From: Nocardioides sp. LHD-245
GTDB taxonomy: Bacteria; Actinomycetota; Actinomycetes; Propionibacteriales; Nocardioidaceae
Direction of reading: 5' to 3'
Assembly (NCBI RefSeq): GCF_030929495.1
Contig: NZ_JAVFWN010000002.1
Location: 124,001-188,000 of the forward strand
Length of the DNA stretch: 64,000 bases
Below the pieces are notes generated by a model that was given only the letters and a program-made list of their open reading frames with translations, was not told where the DNA came from and did not search any database. The position numbers were made by a program, and so were the translations under genes. This document shows positions 16,416-25,870 of this stretch, in pieces (position 1 is the stretch's first letter; the number at the start of each line of letters is the position of its first letter).

Positions 16416-16431
16416 CTAGAACGTGTTCTAG
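16416..16431. promoter_or_regulatory. KstR-like palindromic operator
   Basis: CTAGAACGTGTTCTAG is a perfect 16-base palindrome. It matches the KstR consensus TNNAACNNGTTNNA known from mycobacterial and rhodococcal sterol regulons. It lies between the divergent APH-like kinase and TetR genes, so the TetR protein encoded at 16482 or a KstR orthologue elsewhere could bind it. Confidence 0.75.
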
Positions 16432-16481
16432 ATCACGACTGCCGTTACGGTACCTTCGGTATCGAAAGAGGGGAAGAGGCC

Positions 16482-17072
16482 ATGGGGACGAAAATCGCCG
16501 GCCCTCGGGCGACCGGCCGGCCGCGGGACCCGCGGATCGAGCGGGCCGCCCTCGACGCGGTCCGCGAGCTCCTGGCCGAGGGCGGCTACGCCGCGGTGAC
16601 GGTCGCGGCGGTGGCCGGGCGCGCCGGGACCACGAAGGCGGCGCTCTACCGGCGCTGGCCCGCGCTCCCCCACCTGGTCCACGAGGCGGCGTTCCCCGGC
16701 GAGCTGGCGCTCGAGATGCACCTCGGCGCGGATCTCGCGACCGACCTGGCGGGCGTCGTCCGCGGCACCCGCGACGCGCTCTGCACGCCCGTCGCCGCGG
16801 CCGCCCTGCCCGCGCTCCTCGCCGAGGTGCAGACCTGGCCGGACCTGCACACCGCGATGATCCAGCGTTTCGCGGGCGTCTTCCGCGCCCTCGACGAGCG
16901 GATCCGGGTCGCCGTCGACGCCGGCGAGGCGCATCCCGACACCCGCGCGGACGACCTGCTCCAGCTGGTCCTCGGCGCGGTCATCACCGGCCTCCTGCTG
17001 ACTCCGGGACAGCTCGACGACGCGTGGGCCGAGCGACTCACGGCCGCCCTGTTGCGCGGCCTGCGGCCCTGA
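16482..17072 (+). CDS. TetR/AcrR family transcriptional regulator
   Basis: A 196-residue one-component repressor. The N-terminal HTH spans about 20-65, with the family signature VTVAAVAGRAGTTKAALYRRWP. The C-terminal ligand/dimer domain (about 80-190, ending LLTPGQLDDAWAERLTAALL) resembles the TetR_C_11-type fold. Start ATG 16482 follows GAGGGGAAGAGG. It is divergent from the APH kinase-ALDH operon, with the palindrome at 16416-16431 between them, so autoregulation and control of that operon are likely. Its sequence does not specifically look like KstR, so the match of the palindrome to the KstR consensus may be convergent or may belong to another regulator. Confidence 0.88.
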   Translation: MGTKIAGPRATGRPRDPRIERAALDAVRELLAEGGYAAVTVAAVAGRAGTTKAALYRRWPALPHLVHEAAFPGELALEMHLGADLATDLAGVVRGTRDALCTPVAAAALPALLAEVQTWPDLHTAMIQRFAGVFRALDERIRVAVDAGEAHPDTRADDLLQLVLGAVITGLLLTPGQLDDAWAERLTAALLRGLRP

Positions 17073-17136
17073 CCGCCCCCTGACCAGCCCTGATCAGAGC
17101 GGGTCGGCGCGGGTCGCGGGCGTGGGGTGGTCGGGT

Positions 17137-17802
17137 TCAGGCAGGGTCCGGGTCGACCACGATGACGTGGAGCCGGCGGGGGCCGTGGACGCCTTCGACG
17201 CGGTCGAGCTCGATGTCGCTGGTGGCGCTGGGGCCGCTGATCCAGGTGAGCGGGCGGTGGGGGTCGAGGCGGGCGATGGCGTCGGGTACGTCGGGCACGA
17301 TCTGGTCGGCGTGCACGATGCAGACGTGGTGGTCGGGGACGAGGGCGATCGCTCTGCGGCCCTGGTCGGGGGTGTGGTCGAGCACGATGGTGCCGGTCTC
17401 GGCGATGCCGAGGCGGCAGCGGGTGACGACGGCGTCGAGCGCGTCGAGCTCGCTCGCGGCGAGGCCGGAGTCCGGGACCGGCGTGGGGATGCCGGCGAGG
17501 TGGTCGTCGGGCAGTCCCGGCGGGACGACGACCCGTGCACCGGCGGGCAGCGCCGCGGCGATGGCCGCGGTCAGGCCGTCGGGCGGGCAGCGTACGACGG
17601 TGGCGCGGTAGTCGGCGACCCGCTCGGCGAAGTGGGCGACGAGACCGTCGGGGTGGTCGGCGCCCGGCGGCCGAGCGCCCGGCGGCGCGACGATGGGCGC
17701 GGTCGCGCTCTCGGCGTCGCGGTCGACATCCAGCAGCGCGGTGCGGATCCGGCCGAGGATCTCGGCCCGGGCGCTCGTCTGGGCCCCGGTCCGGGCGCTC
17801 AT
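17137..17802 (-). CDS. lutC: LutC/YkgG family protein of L-lactate oxidation
   Basis: A 221-residue LUD-domain protein, a component of the LutABC iron-sulfur complex that oxidises L-lactate to pyruvate. It begins MSARTGAQTSARAEILGRI. The conserved core includes GIAETGTIVLDHTPDQGRRA (about 142-161) and the LVPDHHVCIV strand, and it ends VHGPRRLHVIVVDPDPA. ATG 17802 overlaps the lutB stop. It is last in the lutA-lutB-lutC operon. The adjacent rhamnose pathway produces L-lactate from lactaldehyde, which gives this operon an obvious substrate source. Confidence 0.9.
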   Translation of the reverse strand: MSARTGAQTSARAEILGRIRTALLDVDRDAESATAPIVAPPGARPPGADHPDGLVAHFAERVADYRATVVRCPPDGLTAAIAAALPAGARVVVPPGLPDDHLAGIPTPVPDSGLAASELDALDAVVTRCRLGIAETGTIVLDHTPDQGRRAIALVPDHHVCIVHADQIVPDVPDAIARLDPHRPLTWISGPSATSDIELDRVEGVHGPRRLHVIVVDPDPA

Positions 17803-19259
17803 GGGCGCTCCCCTCCGTCGGTGCGTCGCCACCAGGCGCGGAAGGTCTCGGTGGGTGGGGCGGGGAGGTCGCGGGCGTCGGTCCAGGCCGCGCCGGGGCC
17901 GGGGAGCCGGCCCAGCGACGTACGTCCGCGGCGGCGCAGCAGCCGCCCGGCCAGGGAGGAGAGCCACTCGGTCCGGTCGAGACGCTGGGCGTGACCGAAG
18001 GCCCAGGCGGCGCCGCGGAAGGCGAGGGCCTCGGGCTTGGGGAGCCGGTCGGCGCGGTGGGCGTCGACGACCTCGGCGCGGAGGTGGACCAGGACCTCGG
18101 GGATGTCGATGCGGACCGGACAGGCCTCGAAGCAGGCCCCGCACAGTGTCGAGGCGTACGGCAGCGAGTCGGTCTGGGGGTCGCCCGTGCCGCGCAGGAG
18201 GGGGTTGAGGATCGCGCCGATCGGGCCGGGATAGACCGATCCGTAGGCATGGCCGCCGGTGCGTTCGTAGACGGGGCACACGTTGAGACAGGCCGAGCAG
18301 CGGATGCAGCGCAGGGCCTGGCGCCCGGTCGGGTCGCCCAGGGCGCGGGTGCGGCCGTTGTCGAGGAGGACCACGTGGACCTCCTGCGGCCCGTCGTCCG
18401 GGACGACGCCGGTCCAGGTCGAGGTGTAGGGGTTCATCCGCTCCCCGGTCGAGGAGCGCGGCAGCAGCCGCAGCAACGGGTCGAGCTCGGCCCAGGTCGG
18501 CACGACCTTCTCGATCCCGACGATGCTGACCAGCACCTCCGGCAGGGTCAGGCACATCCGGCCGTTGCCCTCGGACTCGACGACGACCAGGGTCCCGGAA
18601 TCGGCGACGGCGAAGTTCGCGCCGGAGACCGCCATCCGGGCGCGGAGGAACTTCTCGCGCAGGTGCTCGCGCGCGGCCCCGGCGAGCACCGCCGGCTCGT
18701 CGGTCAGGTCGTCCGGCGCGGGCCGGCCGACCTCGCCCATCCGGCGGGTGAAGATCTCCCGGATCTCCGCCCGGTTGCGGTGGATCGCGGGCACGAGGAT
18801 GTGGCTGGGCAGGTCGCCGCCGAGCTGGACGATCAGCTCGGCGAGGTCGGTCTCCCACGCGGCGATGCCCGAGGCCTCGAGCGCCTCGTTGAGCCCGATC
18901 TCCTGGGTGACCATCGACTTGACCTTCACGACCTCGTCGATCTCGCGGGCCCGCGCCAGGTCGACGACGATCCGGTTGGCCTCCGCGGCGTCACGCGCCC
19001 AGTGCACGACGGCACCGCGGGCGGTCAGCGACTCCTCGAGCTGCACGAGGTGGGCGTCGAGCGAGCGCAGCGCGCGTTCCTTGACCGCCGCACCGGCGAG
19101 ACGCAGCTCCTCCCAGTTCTCGACCTCCCCGACGACCGCGGCCCGCTTCGCGCGGATCACGCCGGTGGCGTGCGCCAGGTTGTGCCGCAGCTGGGTGTTG
19201 CCGAGGGCGGTCCGGGCCGCCGACGGGAACGCGGGCATGCCGACGAAGGTCGCGCTCAT
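17799..19259 (-). CDS. lutB: LutB family iron-sulfur protein of L-lactate oxidation
   Basis: A 486-residue protein with an N-terminal LUD domain (about 60-290, including ADSGTLVVVESEGNGRM) followed by a ferredoxin-like region. That region has two 4Fe-4S cysteine sets, RCIRCSACLNVCPVYE (about 305-320) and TLCGACFEACPVR (about 356-368). A C-terminal helical segment ends FRAWWRRTDGG. It is the electron-transferring core of LutABC. The ATG at 19259 forms an ATGA overlap with lutA. Length and order A-B-C match the Bacillus-type operon. Electron acceptor is not evident from the sequence. Confidence 0.93.
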   Translation of the reverse strand: MSATFVGMPAFPSAARTALGNTQLRHNLAHATGVIRAKRAAVVGEVENWEELRLAGAAVKERALRSLDAHLVQLEESLTARGAVVHWARDAAEANRIVVDLARAREIDEVVKVKSMVTQEIGLNEALEASGIAAWETDLAELIVQLGGDLPSHILVPAIHRNRAEIREIFTRRMGEVGRPAPDDLTDEPAVLAGAAREHLREKFLRARMAVSGANFAVADSGTLVVVESEGNGRMCLTLPEVLVSIVGIEKVVPTWAELDPLLRLLPRSSTGERMNPYTSTWTGVVPDDGPQEVHVVLLDNGRTRALGDPTGRQALRCIRCSACLNVCPVYERTGGHAYGSVYPGPIGAILNPLLRGTGDPQTDSLPYASTLCGACFEACPVRIDIPEVLVHLRAEVVDAHRADRLPKPEALAFRGAAWAFGHAQRLDRTEWLSSLAGRLLRRRGRTSLGRLPGPGAAWTDARDLPAPPTETFRAWWRRTDGGERP

Positions 19260-19996
19260 GCGGGCTGCTCCTCGGTCGAGGCGAGGATCTCCGCGAGGTG
19301 CAGCACGCGTACGCCGGAGCGCCCGCGCCCGAGCACGCCCCCGATGTGCATCAGGCACGAGTTGTCTCCCGCGACCAGTACCTCGGCACCGGTCTCCCGC
19401 ACGTGCCGCGCCTTGTCGGACCCCATCGCCACCGAGGTGTCGGAGTTCTTCAGCGCGAAGGTACCGCCGAACCCGCAGCACTCCTCGGCCTTCGGCAGGT
19501 CCAGGAGCCGCAGTCCGCGGACCTGCTCGAGCAGCCGGCGTGGCCGGTCGCCGACGCCGAGCATCCGCAACGAGTGACACGTCGGGTGATAGGTCACCGA
19601 GTGCGGGAAGTACGCCCCCACATCACTCACCCCCAGCACATCGATCAGGAACTCGCTCAGCTCGTACGTCCTCGGCGAGGTCGCCGCGACCGCCGCCACC
19701 AGACCCGTATCGCCCGAGCGCTGCGCGACCAGCCGATGCTGATGCCGCGCCGACCCGGCACACGACCCCGACGGCGTCACCACCGCGTCATAGCCCTCGA
19801 ACGCACGCACGAACGACCGTACCGCCGGCACCGCCTCGTCGAGATAGCCGGTGTTCACCATCGGCTGCCCGCAACACGTCTGCGCCGCCGGGAAGTCCAC
19901 CTCGACGCCGAGCCGTCGCAGCAGTCGTACGACGGCCTGCCCGGTCCCCGGGAACATCGCGTCATTGACACACGTGACCATCAGCGCGACCCGCAT
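19256..19996 (-). CDS. lutA: LutA family (Fe-S)-binding oxidoreductase of L-lactate oxidation
   Basis: A 246-residue protein with two CCG domains: TCCGQPMVNTGY (about 39-50) and ECCGFGGTFALKN (about 173-185), the cysteine-rich motifs that bind an iron-sulfur cluster in LutA/GlcF/HdrB proteins. It is the first gene of the lut operon. ATG at 19996 (MRVALMVTCVNDA) is chosen because it gives the conserved N-terminus and follows GGTGGGAGAG; upstream codons in frame would translate the operator. A CG-centred palindrome (20025-20038) resembling the rhamnose LacI sites lies 29 bases before the start, suggesting induction with rhamnose catabolism. Confidence 0.92.
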   Translation of the reverse strand: MRVALMVTCVNDAMFPGTGQAVVRLLRRLGVEVDFPAAQTCCGQPMVNTGYLDEAVPAVRSFVRAFEGYDAVVTPSGSCAGSARHQHRLVAQRSGDTGLVAAVAATSPRTYELSEFLIDVLGVSDVGAYFPHSVTYHPTCHSLRMLGVGDRPRRLLEQVRGLRLLDLPKAEECCGFGGTFALKNSDTSVAMGSDKARHVRETGAEVLVAGDNSCLMHIGGVLGRGRSGVRVLHLAEILASTEEQPA

Positions 19997-20024
19997 AGCG
20001 CACACTCTCCCACCTGTTGCCCTG

Positions 20025-20038
20025 GTGAAACGATTCAC
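20025..20038. promoter_or_regulatory. LacI-type operator before lutA (site A)
   Basis: GTGAAACGATTCAC is a CG-centred imperfect palindrome with 6 of 7 arm pairs matching. It shares the TGAAAC core with the sites at 25871-25884 and 36211-36226. It is the weakest member of the set and could instead serve a regulator specific to lactate. Confidence 0.5.
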
Positions 20039-20051
20039 GGTACCGCCGGAA

Positions 20052-20080
20052 CGGCCCCACCGCGAGTCACGGTGGGGCCG
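20052..20080 (-). terminator. Intrinsic hairpin after the rhamnosidase gene
   Basis: Perfect 11-base arms CGGCCCCACCG / CGGTGGGGCCG surround a 7-base loop, 26 bases past the rhamnosidase stop. There is no strong U run, as is common in high-GC actinobacteria. Confidence 0.75.
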
Positions 20081-20105
20081 CTCCTGAGTCACGCCGATCG
20101 GGTCG

Positions 20106-23100
20106 TCAGCGTCGCCTCACCTTCGTGGCGGCGCTGGTCACCGTGACGCTCTGGTGCCCGGCGAGGGAGACGGTGACCCGCACGCGGACCTTCTCGCCCT
20201 GCCACTTCCGCTTCAACCGCAGCGTGGCCTTCGTGCCCTTCTTGATCGCCTTGCCACCGACCAGCCACTGGTACGACGCCGTGGCACCCGCGGGCACCGC
20301 GAGGCTCGCCGCCAGCTTCTTGCCGACCCGCGCCTTGCCGGTGACGACCGGGACCCCCACGGCGAGGTCGGCGGCGGTCACCGGGCCGGTCGCCGCCGAC
20401 TCCGCGACCCCGCTGTCACCCGCCTTGGTCGCCGTGACCCGCACCGAGAGCCGGGCGCCGAGCTCGGCCAGGCCGACGACATACGTCGCCCCGGTGGCGC
20501 CGGCGATCGGCATCCCGTCCCGCAGCCACTGCCGGGCGAAGGACAGCCCCTTGGTGTTCCACGAGCCGTCGGTCGCGGTCAAGGTCGAGCCGTACTGCGG
20601 GACGCCGGTCACCTGGGGCGCCACGACCGCGCCGATCTGGTCGACGTCGGCCAGCGTCACGGTGGTGCGGTGCACCGCCTCGGTGTTGCCCGCGAGATCG
20701 GTCGACAGGTACTCGACGACGTGGTCGCCGTAGCCCTCGACCTGGACCGGGCTGCCGTCCGCGCGCTGCCACGCGCCTCCGTCGATCCGGTAGCGGGTGC
20801 CCGCGACGCCGGAGAGGGCGTCCTCGGCGGAGAATTCCACCTGCGCGCGGTCGGAGCCCTCCACCCCGCTGCCCCGCTTCGCGGTGACCACGGTGACGGG
20901 CGGCGTCAGGTCGATGCCGACCGTCAGCTCCCCCGCCGCCGACCGGTTGCCCGCGGCGTCGCTCGCGCGGTAGGAGACGACGTGCTCGCCCTCCTCCGCG
21001 ATCGCGACCGGACCGGCGTAGTCCTGCCAACCCGAGGAGCGACCGACCTGCACGACCGGCGCCGGGTCACGACCGTCCGCGGCCGTCACCTCGATGCTGA
21101 CGGGCGAGGAGTACCAGCTCCCGGTGCCCGGCACGCCGCCGGTGACGCCGGCGGACACGTCGGGTGCCCGCATGTCGTCGGTCAGGGGCAGCACCCACAT
21201 GTCGGCGATGGAGGGGTCGAAGTAGCCGGAGGCGTCGAGCGGGTACTCGTACTTGATCCGAGCCGTGCCGTCCGCCGGCAGCACCGCCGGGTCGTCGACG
21301 ACGAAGTCGTAGACCTTGATGCCGGCACCGGCTGCGGATCGCGGGACCAGCTGGGTCCGCACCAGTACGTCGTCGACGTAGACGTTGTACTTCTTGGTGC
21401 GCGGGCCGTCATAGGTCTCGACGTTGCGGATCAGGAACGGCTCCCCGGCGGGGACGTCCACCTCGACGGAGTACCACGAGCCCGGATACGCCGAGTGCGC
21501 GTAGCGCCGGGTGTAGCCCGCCTCGCTGTTGGTACCACTGCTCGACGAGGCCTGCAGGCCGTGTGCCTGCTCGGAGGCGGAGGCGCCGAAGTCGACGTGG
21601 TCGACAGCCTCGACCGTGGGCGGGTGCGGGTGGTCGACGGTCACGCTCGCGGACTTCGACACGGTCACGCGACCGGCCTGCCGCACGTCGACCGTCAGGT
21701 CCACCGCACCGCCGACCAAGTCGAGCGGCACGGACAGCGGCACGGTCACGGCGACGGTCTCGCCCGCGGGCACCAGCGTCTCGGCCGAGGGGACCGCCCG
21801 CCAGCCCGCGGCGAGCCCCTGGACCGCCACGGTGACCCGAGTGTCGCGGTCGCCGTCGTTGGTGACCGGCACATCGAGGACGACCCGCTCGACCGGGTCC
21901 TCGTCGGCCGGCTCCGCGGTCACGTCCCCGATGCCGAGCCCGGAGTCGACGTGCACCCAGCCCGCGGTCACGTCGCCGACCTCGTACGCCTTGCCCCCGA
22001 GGGTGAAGGTGACGTCGAGTGCGGCGTCGTAGGCCCCCGCGGCCGCGTTCGCGGGCACTGCCAAGGCCACCGGGACCTGCCCGTTCTCGCCGGGAGCGAG
22101 GTCGGGCAGCGGGACCGTGACCGGCGTCCAGCCGGCCACACCGACGGTGGCCGCCACGTCGGTGACCGCGCCCCCGCCGTCGTTCGCGACGACGACGGTG
22201 CCCGTCGCCTCAGCGCCGGCCGACACCGGCGCGCCCACCGGCGGCAGGCTCACCGTGACGCCCTCGGCCGTCATCACGACCCGGGCCAGCGCCTGCTCGA
22301 CGGCGGCCAGTCGGCTGTCGACGGCGCCCCGGACGGGGGCGTCCACCGCGCTGTCGCCGAGCCAGGCACGCAGCCCGCGGATCACGTCGAGCGCGGCCAC
22401 CAGGTGCTCCGTGACGGCGTCGCCCTCGGCGGTGCGGGCGGCGAGCACGTCGTCGCGGGCCTCGTCGAGCCCGTCGGTCAGATGCGTCCCGGCGTCCGTG
22501 GCCAGGTCCCCGCCGGCGACCGTGTCGGCCACGTGGTCGCGCGTAGCCGCGATCAGGTCGAGGATCGCGCCGAGAGGCGCGTCGGACGCGGTCACCAGGA
22601 AGTCGTAGCTGCCGGAGCCGACGGTCACGACCACCTCGCCGTCGGCGCTGGTCACGTCCTGGACTCCCTCGACGTCGGCGAGGAGCTCGCCGCCCTCGGT
22701 CACCGCCCACACGTTGGCCGCGGGGAGCACGACTTCCGCGGTGGTGTTGACGGGCACGTCGACCGCGAGCCTCAGGTCGTCGCCCTGCCGCTCCCAGTCG
22801 GTCGCGATCGTGCCGTAGACCGAGTCCAGCTCACCGCGGGCGTCGGTCAGCGCGCCGTCGACGGCGGGCGCCACCCGGAACCGGCGGTAGCCGGGCTCCA
22901 GCGCACTGATGCCGCCGATGTGCTGGTACATCCAGTCGCCGACCGCTCCGTAGGCGTAGTGGTTGAAGGAGTTCATCCCGACGTCGCCGAAGGAGCCGTC
23001 CGGCTTGATCGAGTCCCACCGCTCCCACATCGTGGTGGCGCCCATCGCGACCTCGTAGCCCCACGACGGGTAGTCCTCGTGCAGGAGCAGCTCGTAGGCG

Positions 23101-25856
23101 AGGTCGTCGCGGTCGATCGAGGTGAGTGCGGGCAGCAGCCAGGGCGTGCCGAGGAAGCCGGTCGTGAGGTGGTTGTCGCTCGCGGCGAGCTTGGCCACGA
23201 ACTTCGCGGCGACCTTGTCACGCATCTCCTCGGGCACCAGGTCCATGCCCAGCGCCATCGCGTAGGCGGTCTGGCTGTTGCCGGTGACGGTGCCGTCGGC
23301 GGCGACGTACTCCTCGGCGAAGGCGGCCCGGACGTCGGCCGAGCGCTGCGCGAAGGCGGTGGCGTCGGCGTCCTCCCCGATCGCGGCGGCCATCTCCGCC
23401 AGCATCCGGGCGTCCTCGGCGTAGTACGCCGTGCCGAGCACGCCGACCGGGGTGTCGTCGTTGAGGTTGAGCCAGTCGTTCCAGTTGCCGCGCGCCGTGT
23501 CGATCAGGTCGGGTCCCGCTCCGGCGACGACGAAATCGAAGTACGTCGTCATGAGGTCGTAGTACTGGCGCACGATCGCGGTGTCGCCGAGCGCCCGGAA
23601 GACGGCGTACGGCACGGTGATGCCGGCGTCGGACCAGCCCAGGCCGGCACCGAGGTCGATGCCCGGCGGCACCGGGGCGATGCCGGGCAGGTTGCCGTTG
23701 GCGTAGGCCGCGTCGCTCAGGTCGCGCATCCACTTCCCCAGGAAGGACCGGGTGTCGCGCAGGTAGCTCGCGGTGGGGGCGAAGACATTGATGTCACCGG
23801 TCCAGCCGAGTCGCTCGTCGCGCGCCGGGGTATCCGTGGGGATAGAGAGGAAGTTGCCGCGCTGGCCCCACGAGATGTTGCTCTGCAGCTGGTTGAGCAT
23901 CGCGCTCGAGGTCTCGAGGTCGCCGATCGCGGGCAGGTCCGAGCCCCACACCACCCCGGTGACGTCGCCCGCGGCGGGCGGCGTGCTGGCGCCGGTGATC
24001 TCGACGTACCGGAAGCCGTGCTGGGTCAGGGTCGGCTCGTAGGTGACCGTGCCGGCGGCGCCGAAGGTGTAGTAGTCGGTCACCTTCGCCGCCCGGAGGT
24101 TGGCGGTGTAGAGGGTGCCGTCGGGATTGAGCATCTCGCCGTAGCGCACGCGCACCGTGCTGCCGGCCTGGCCGGTCAGCACCATCCGGGCGACACCGAC
24201 CATGTTCTGACCGAGGTCGTAGACGAAGGCGCCCGGCGTGGGCTCGGTGCGCTCGACGACGTCGATCTCCTCGGTCGTGCGGACCGGCTCGTCCGGTTGC
24301 GGTACGACGAGCTCGGTCGCGGACTCCCGCACCACGGCCGGCGTCCACCCGCCGTCGTCGTAGCCGGGCTGGTCCCAGCCGGCCTGGGCCAGCCGGGCGT
24401 CGAAGGTCTCGCCGTCGATGTTGTCGGCGGCGACGTAGGGGCCCGCGTGGGTGGTCCAGTCGTCGCCGGTGTCGACCCACTGTGTGGTGCCGTCGGTGTA
24501 GTCGATGCGCAGCCGGGCCAGCAGCGAGAGCCGGTTGCCGTAGACGCCCGGTCCCCACATGCCGACCTTGCCGCCCCACCAGCCGTTGCCCATGGTCGCG
24601 CCGAGGCCGTTGTCGCCCGCACGGACCTGGTCGGTGACGTCGTAGGTCTGGTGCTGGAAGCGGGTGTTGTAGTCGGTCCAGCCCGGCGCGAGGTGCTGGT
24701 CGCCGACAGGCTCACCGTTGAGGGTCAGCTCGTAGATGCCGCGGGCGGTGGCGTAGATCCGCGCCCGCTCGACGCTCTTGCCGCTCTCCGTGACGAAGTC
24801 CGTGCGCAGCAGCGGGAGGTTGTCGTCGGGCGAGTGCCACAGGAACTCCTGGTTGCCCTTCACCTCCAGGCCGCCGGAGACCAGGGTCCCGCCGCGGAAC
24901 GGGTTGCCGTCGGAGAAGTCGGTGTCGAGCAGCACGTCGCCGTTCTCGGCCTCGACGCGCACGGCGTGGACGGTGAAGGCCTCGGTGCCCTCGGTGGCCA
25001 CCGACGTGCGGAAGCCGACGTATCCCTTGCCGAAGTTCGTCCGGGTCCGGGTGTCGATCTGCTCGCCGTCGATCGAGGTGGTGATCGTGTCGCCGTCGAC
25101 CGTCACGCTCATCCGGTGCTGCCCGGTCCGCAGCTCGTCGGCCGTGATGACCGAGCTGATGTCCACGTCACCGAGCGCGGCGTAGTTGCCGTTGACCTTG
25201 GTGTGCGGGCGGAACAGGGCCTGGTCGCCCACCGCCTTGACCTGCCACATGTACCCGTTGCTGGTGTTGGCGCTGCGGATCATCGCGGCGAAGACCAGGT
25301 TGTCGAGGGTGAAGTCGAAGTCGGCGGTGTAGTCGGTCCACCTGTTGACCTCGGTGTCGGCGGGTGCGCCGACCCACTCGGCGCCGCCCCAGTCGCTGGC
25401 GTCCAGCAGCCCGGTCTCGAACCACGTCGGATCGCTCCACGCGCTCGCCACGCCCGCGCCGTCCCAGACCCGGACGCGCCAGGAGTAGCGGGTCTGGGAG
25501 GCGAGCGCCGGGCCGGCGTAGGCGACGTTCAGCTGCTCGGACGACTCGACCCGGCCCGAGGACCAGAGGGCCGCTCCCCCGTCGGCCTCCGCGACCTCCA
25601 GCTCGTAGGCACTCTGCACGACGCCTCGGGCCCCGGCGGTCGACCTCCAGCCGAAGGCGACGTCGTCGGCGCCGATGCCGAGCGGCGTGGTGCGCGCGTT
25701 GGTCTGCAGACCGGTGACGGCGAGTGCCTCGCCGGGAGCGGCCTCCACGGCCGCCGCCGGTGCGGCGCCGCCGGCGAGCGGTCCTCCCGTCAGCATGCCG
25801 AGAGCCAGCGTGGCGGCCGCGACCGTGGAGGTCAGGAACCGGCGGCGTGGGGTCAT
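20106..25856 (-). CDS. Secreted multidomain alpha-L-rhamnosidase (GH78)
   Basis: A 1916-residue exported enzyme releasing L-rhamnose from rhamnosides or rhamnose-containing polysaccharides. A Tat-like signal (MTPRRRFLTSTVAAAT, Ala-rich cleavage region near 40) leads to N-terminal beta domains, a concanavalin-like insert (about 170-310), and rhamnosidase N-domains. The GH78 (alpha/alpha)6 catalytic domain has DTPARDERLGWTGD near residue 680, which carries the proposed acid Glu. Its C-terminal beta-sandwich ends near 1090. A NEW3-like beta domain follows (about 1230-1400), then a galactose-binding-like module, OmpL47/Ig-type repeats and a basic Ig-like tail ending TKVRRR. No sortase motif or membrane anchor is visible. 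Start 25856 has a perfect AGGAGG site; a promoter and LacI-type operator lie just upstream. It forms its own transcription unit. Confidence 0.93.
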   Translation of the reverse strand: MTPRRRFLTSTVAAATLALGMLTGGPLAGGAAPAAAVEAAPGEALAVTGLQTNARTTPLGIGADDVAFGWRSTAGARGVVQSAYELEVAEADGGAALWSSGRVESSEQLNVAYAGPALASQTRYSWRVRVWDGAGVASAWSDPTWFETGLLDASDWGGAEWVGAPADTEVNRWTDYTADFDFTLDNLVFAAMIRSANTSNGYMWQVKAVGDQALFRPHTKVNGNYAALGDVDISSVITADELRTGQHRMSVTVDGDTITTSIDGEQIDTRTRTNFGKGYVGFRTSVATEGTEAFTVHAVRVEAENGDVLLDTDFSDGNPFRGGTLVSGGLEVKGNQEFLWHSPDDNLPLLRTDFVTESGKSVERARIYATARGIYELTLNGEPVGDQHLAPGWTDYNTRFQHQTYDVTDQVRAGDNGLGATMGNGWWGGKVGMWGPGVYGNRLSLLARLRIDYTDGTTQWVDTGDDWTTHAGPYVAADNIDGETFDARLAQAGWDQPGYDDGGWTPAVVRESATELVVPQPDEPVRTTEEIDVVERTEPTPGAFVYDLGQNMVGVARMVLTGQAGSTVRVRYGEMLNPDGTLYTANLRAAKVTDYYTFGAAGTVTYEPTLTQHGFRYVEITGASTPPAAGDVTGVVWGSDLPAIGDLETSSAMLNQLQSNISWGQRGNFLSIPTDTPARDERLGWTGDINVFAPTASYLRDTRSFLGKWMRDLSDAAYANGNLPGIAPVPPGIDLGAGLGWSDAGITVPYAVFRALGDTAIVRQYYDLMTTYFDFVVAGAGPDLIDTARGNWNDWLNLNDDTPVGVLGTAYYAEDARMLAEMAAAIGEDADATAFAQRSADVRAAFAEEYVAADGTVTGNSQTAYAMALGMDLVPEEMRDKVAAKFVAKLAASDNHLTTGFLGTPWLLPALTSIDRDDLAYELLLHEDYPSWGYEVAMGATTMWERWDSIKPDGSFGDVGMNSFNHYAYGAVGDWMYQHIGGISALEPGYRRFRVAPAVDGALTDARGELDSVYGTIATDWERQGDDLRLAVDVPVNTTAEVVLPAANVWAVTEGGELLADVEGVQDVTSADGEVVVTVGSGSYDFLVTASDAPLGAILDLIAATRDHVADTVAGGDLATDAGTHLTDGLDEARDDVLAARTAEGDAVTEHLVAALDVIRGLRAWLGDSAVDAPVRGAVDSRLAAVEQALARVVMTAEGVTVSLPPVGAPVSAGAEATGTVVVANDGGGAVTDVAATVGVAGWTPVTVPLPDLAPGENGQVPVALAVPANAAAGAYDAALDVTFTLGGKAYEVGDVTAGWVHVDSGLGIGDVTAEPADEDPVERVVLDVPVTNDGDRDTRVTVAVQGLAAGWRAVPSAETLVPAGETVAVTVPLSVPLDLVGGAVDLTVDVRQAGRVTVSKSASVTVDHPHPPTVEAVDHVDFGASASEQAHGLQASSSSGTNSEAGYTRRYAHSAYPGSWYSVEVDVPAGEPFLIRNVETYDGPRTKKYNVYVDDVLVRTQLVPRSAAGAGIKVYDFVVDDPAVLPADGTARIKYEYPLDASGYFDPSIADMWVLPLTDDMRAPDVSAGVTGGVPGTGSWYSSPVSIEVTAADGRDPAPVVQVGRSSGWQDYAGPVAIAEEGEHVVSYRASDAAGNRSAAGELTVGIDLTPPVTVVTAKRGSGVEGSDRAQVEFSAEDALSGVAGTRYRIDGGAWQRADGSPVQVEGYGDHVVEYLSTDLAGNTEAVHRTTVTLADVDQIGAVVAPQVTGVPQYGSTLTATDGSWNTKGLSFARQWLRDGMPIAGATGATYVVGLAELGARLSVRVTATKAGDSGVAESAATGPVTAADLAVGVPVVTGKARVGKKLAASLAVPAGATASYQWLVGGKAIKKGTKATLRLKRKWQGEKVRVRVTVSLAGHQSVTVTSAATKVRRR

Positions 25857-25870
25857 GTCGTGCCTCCTGA

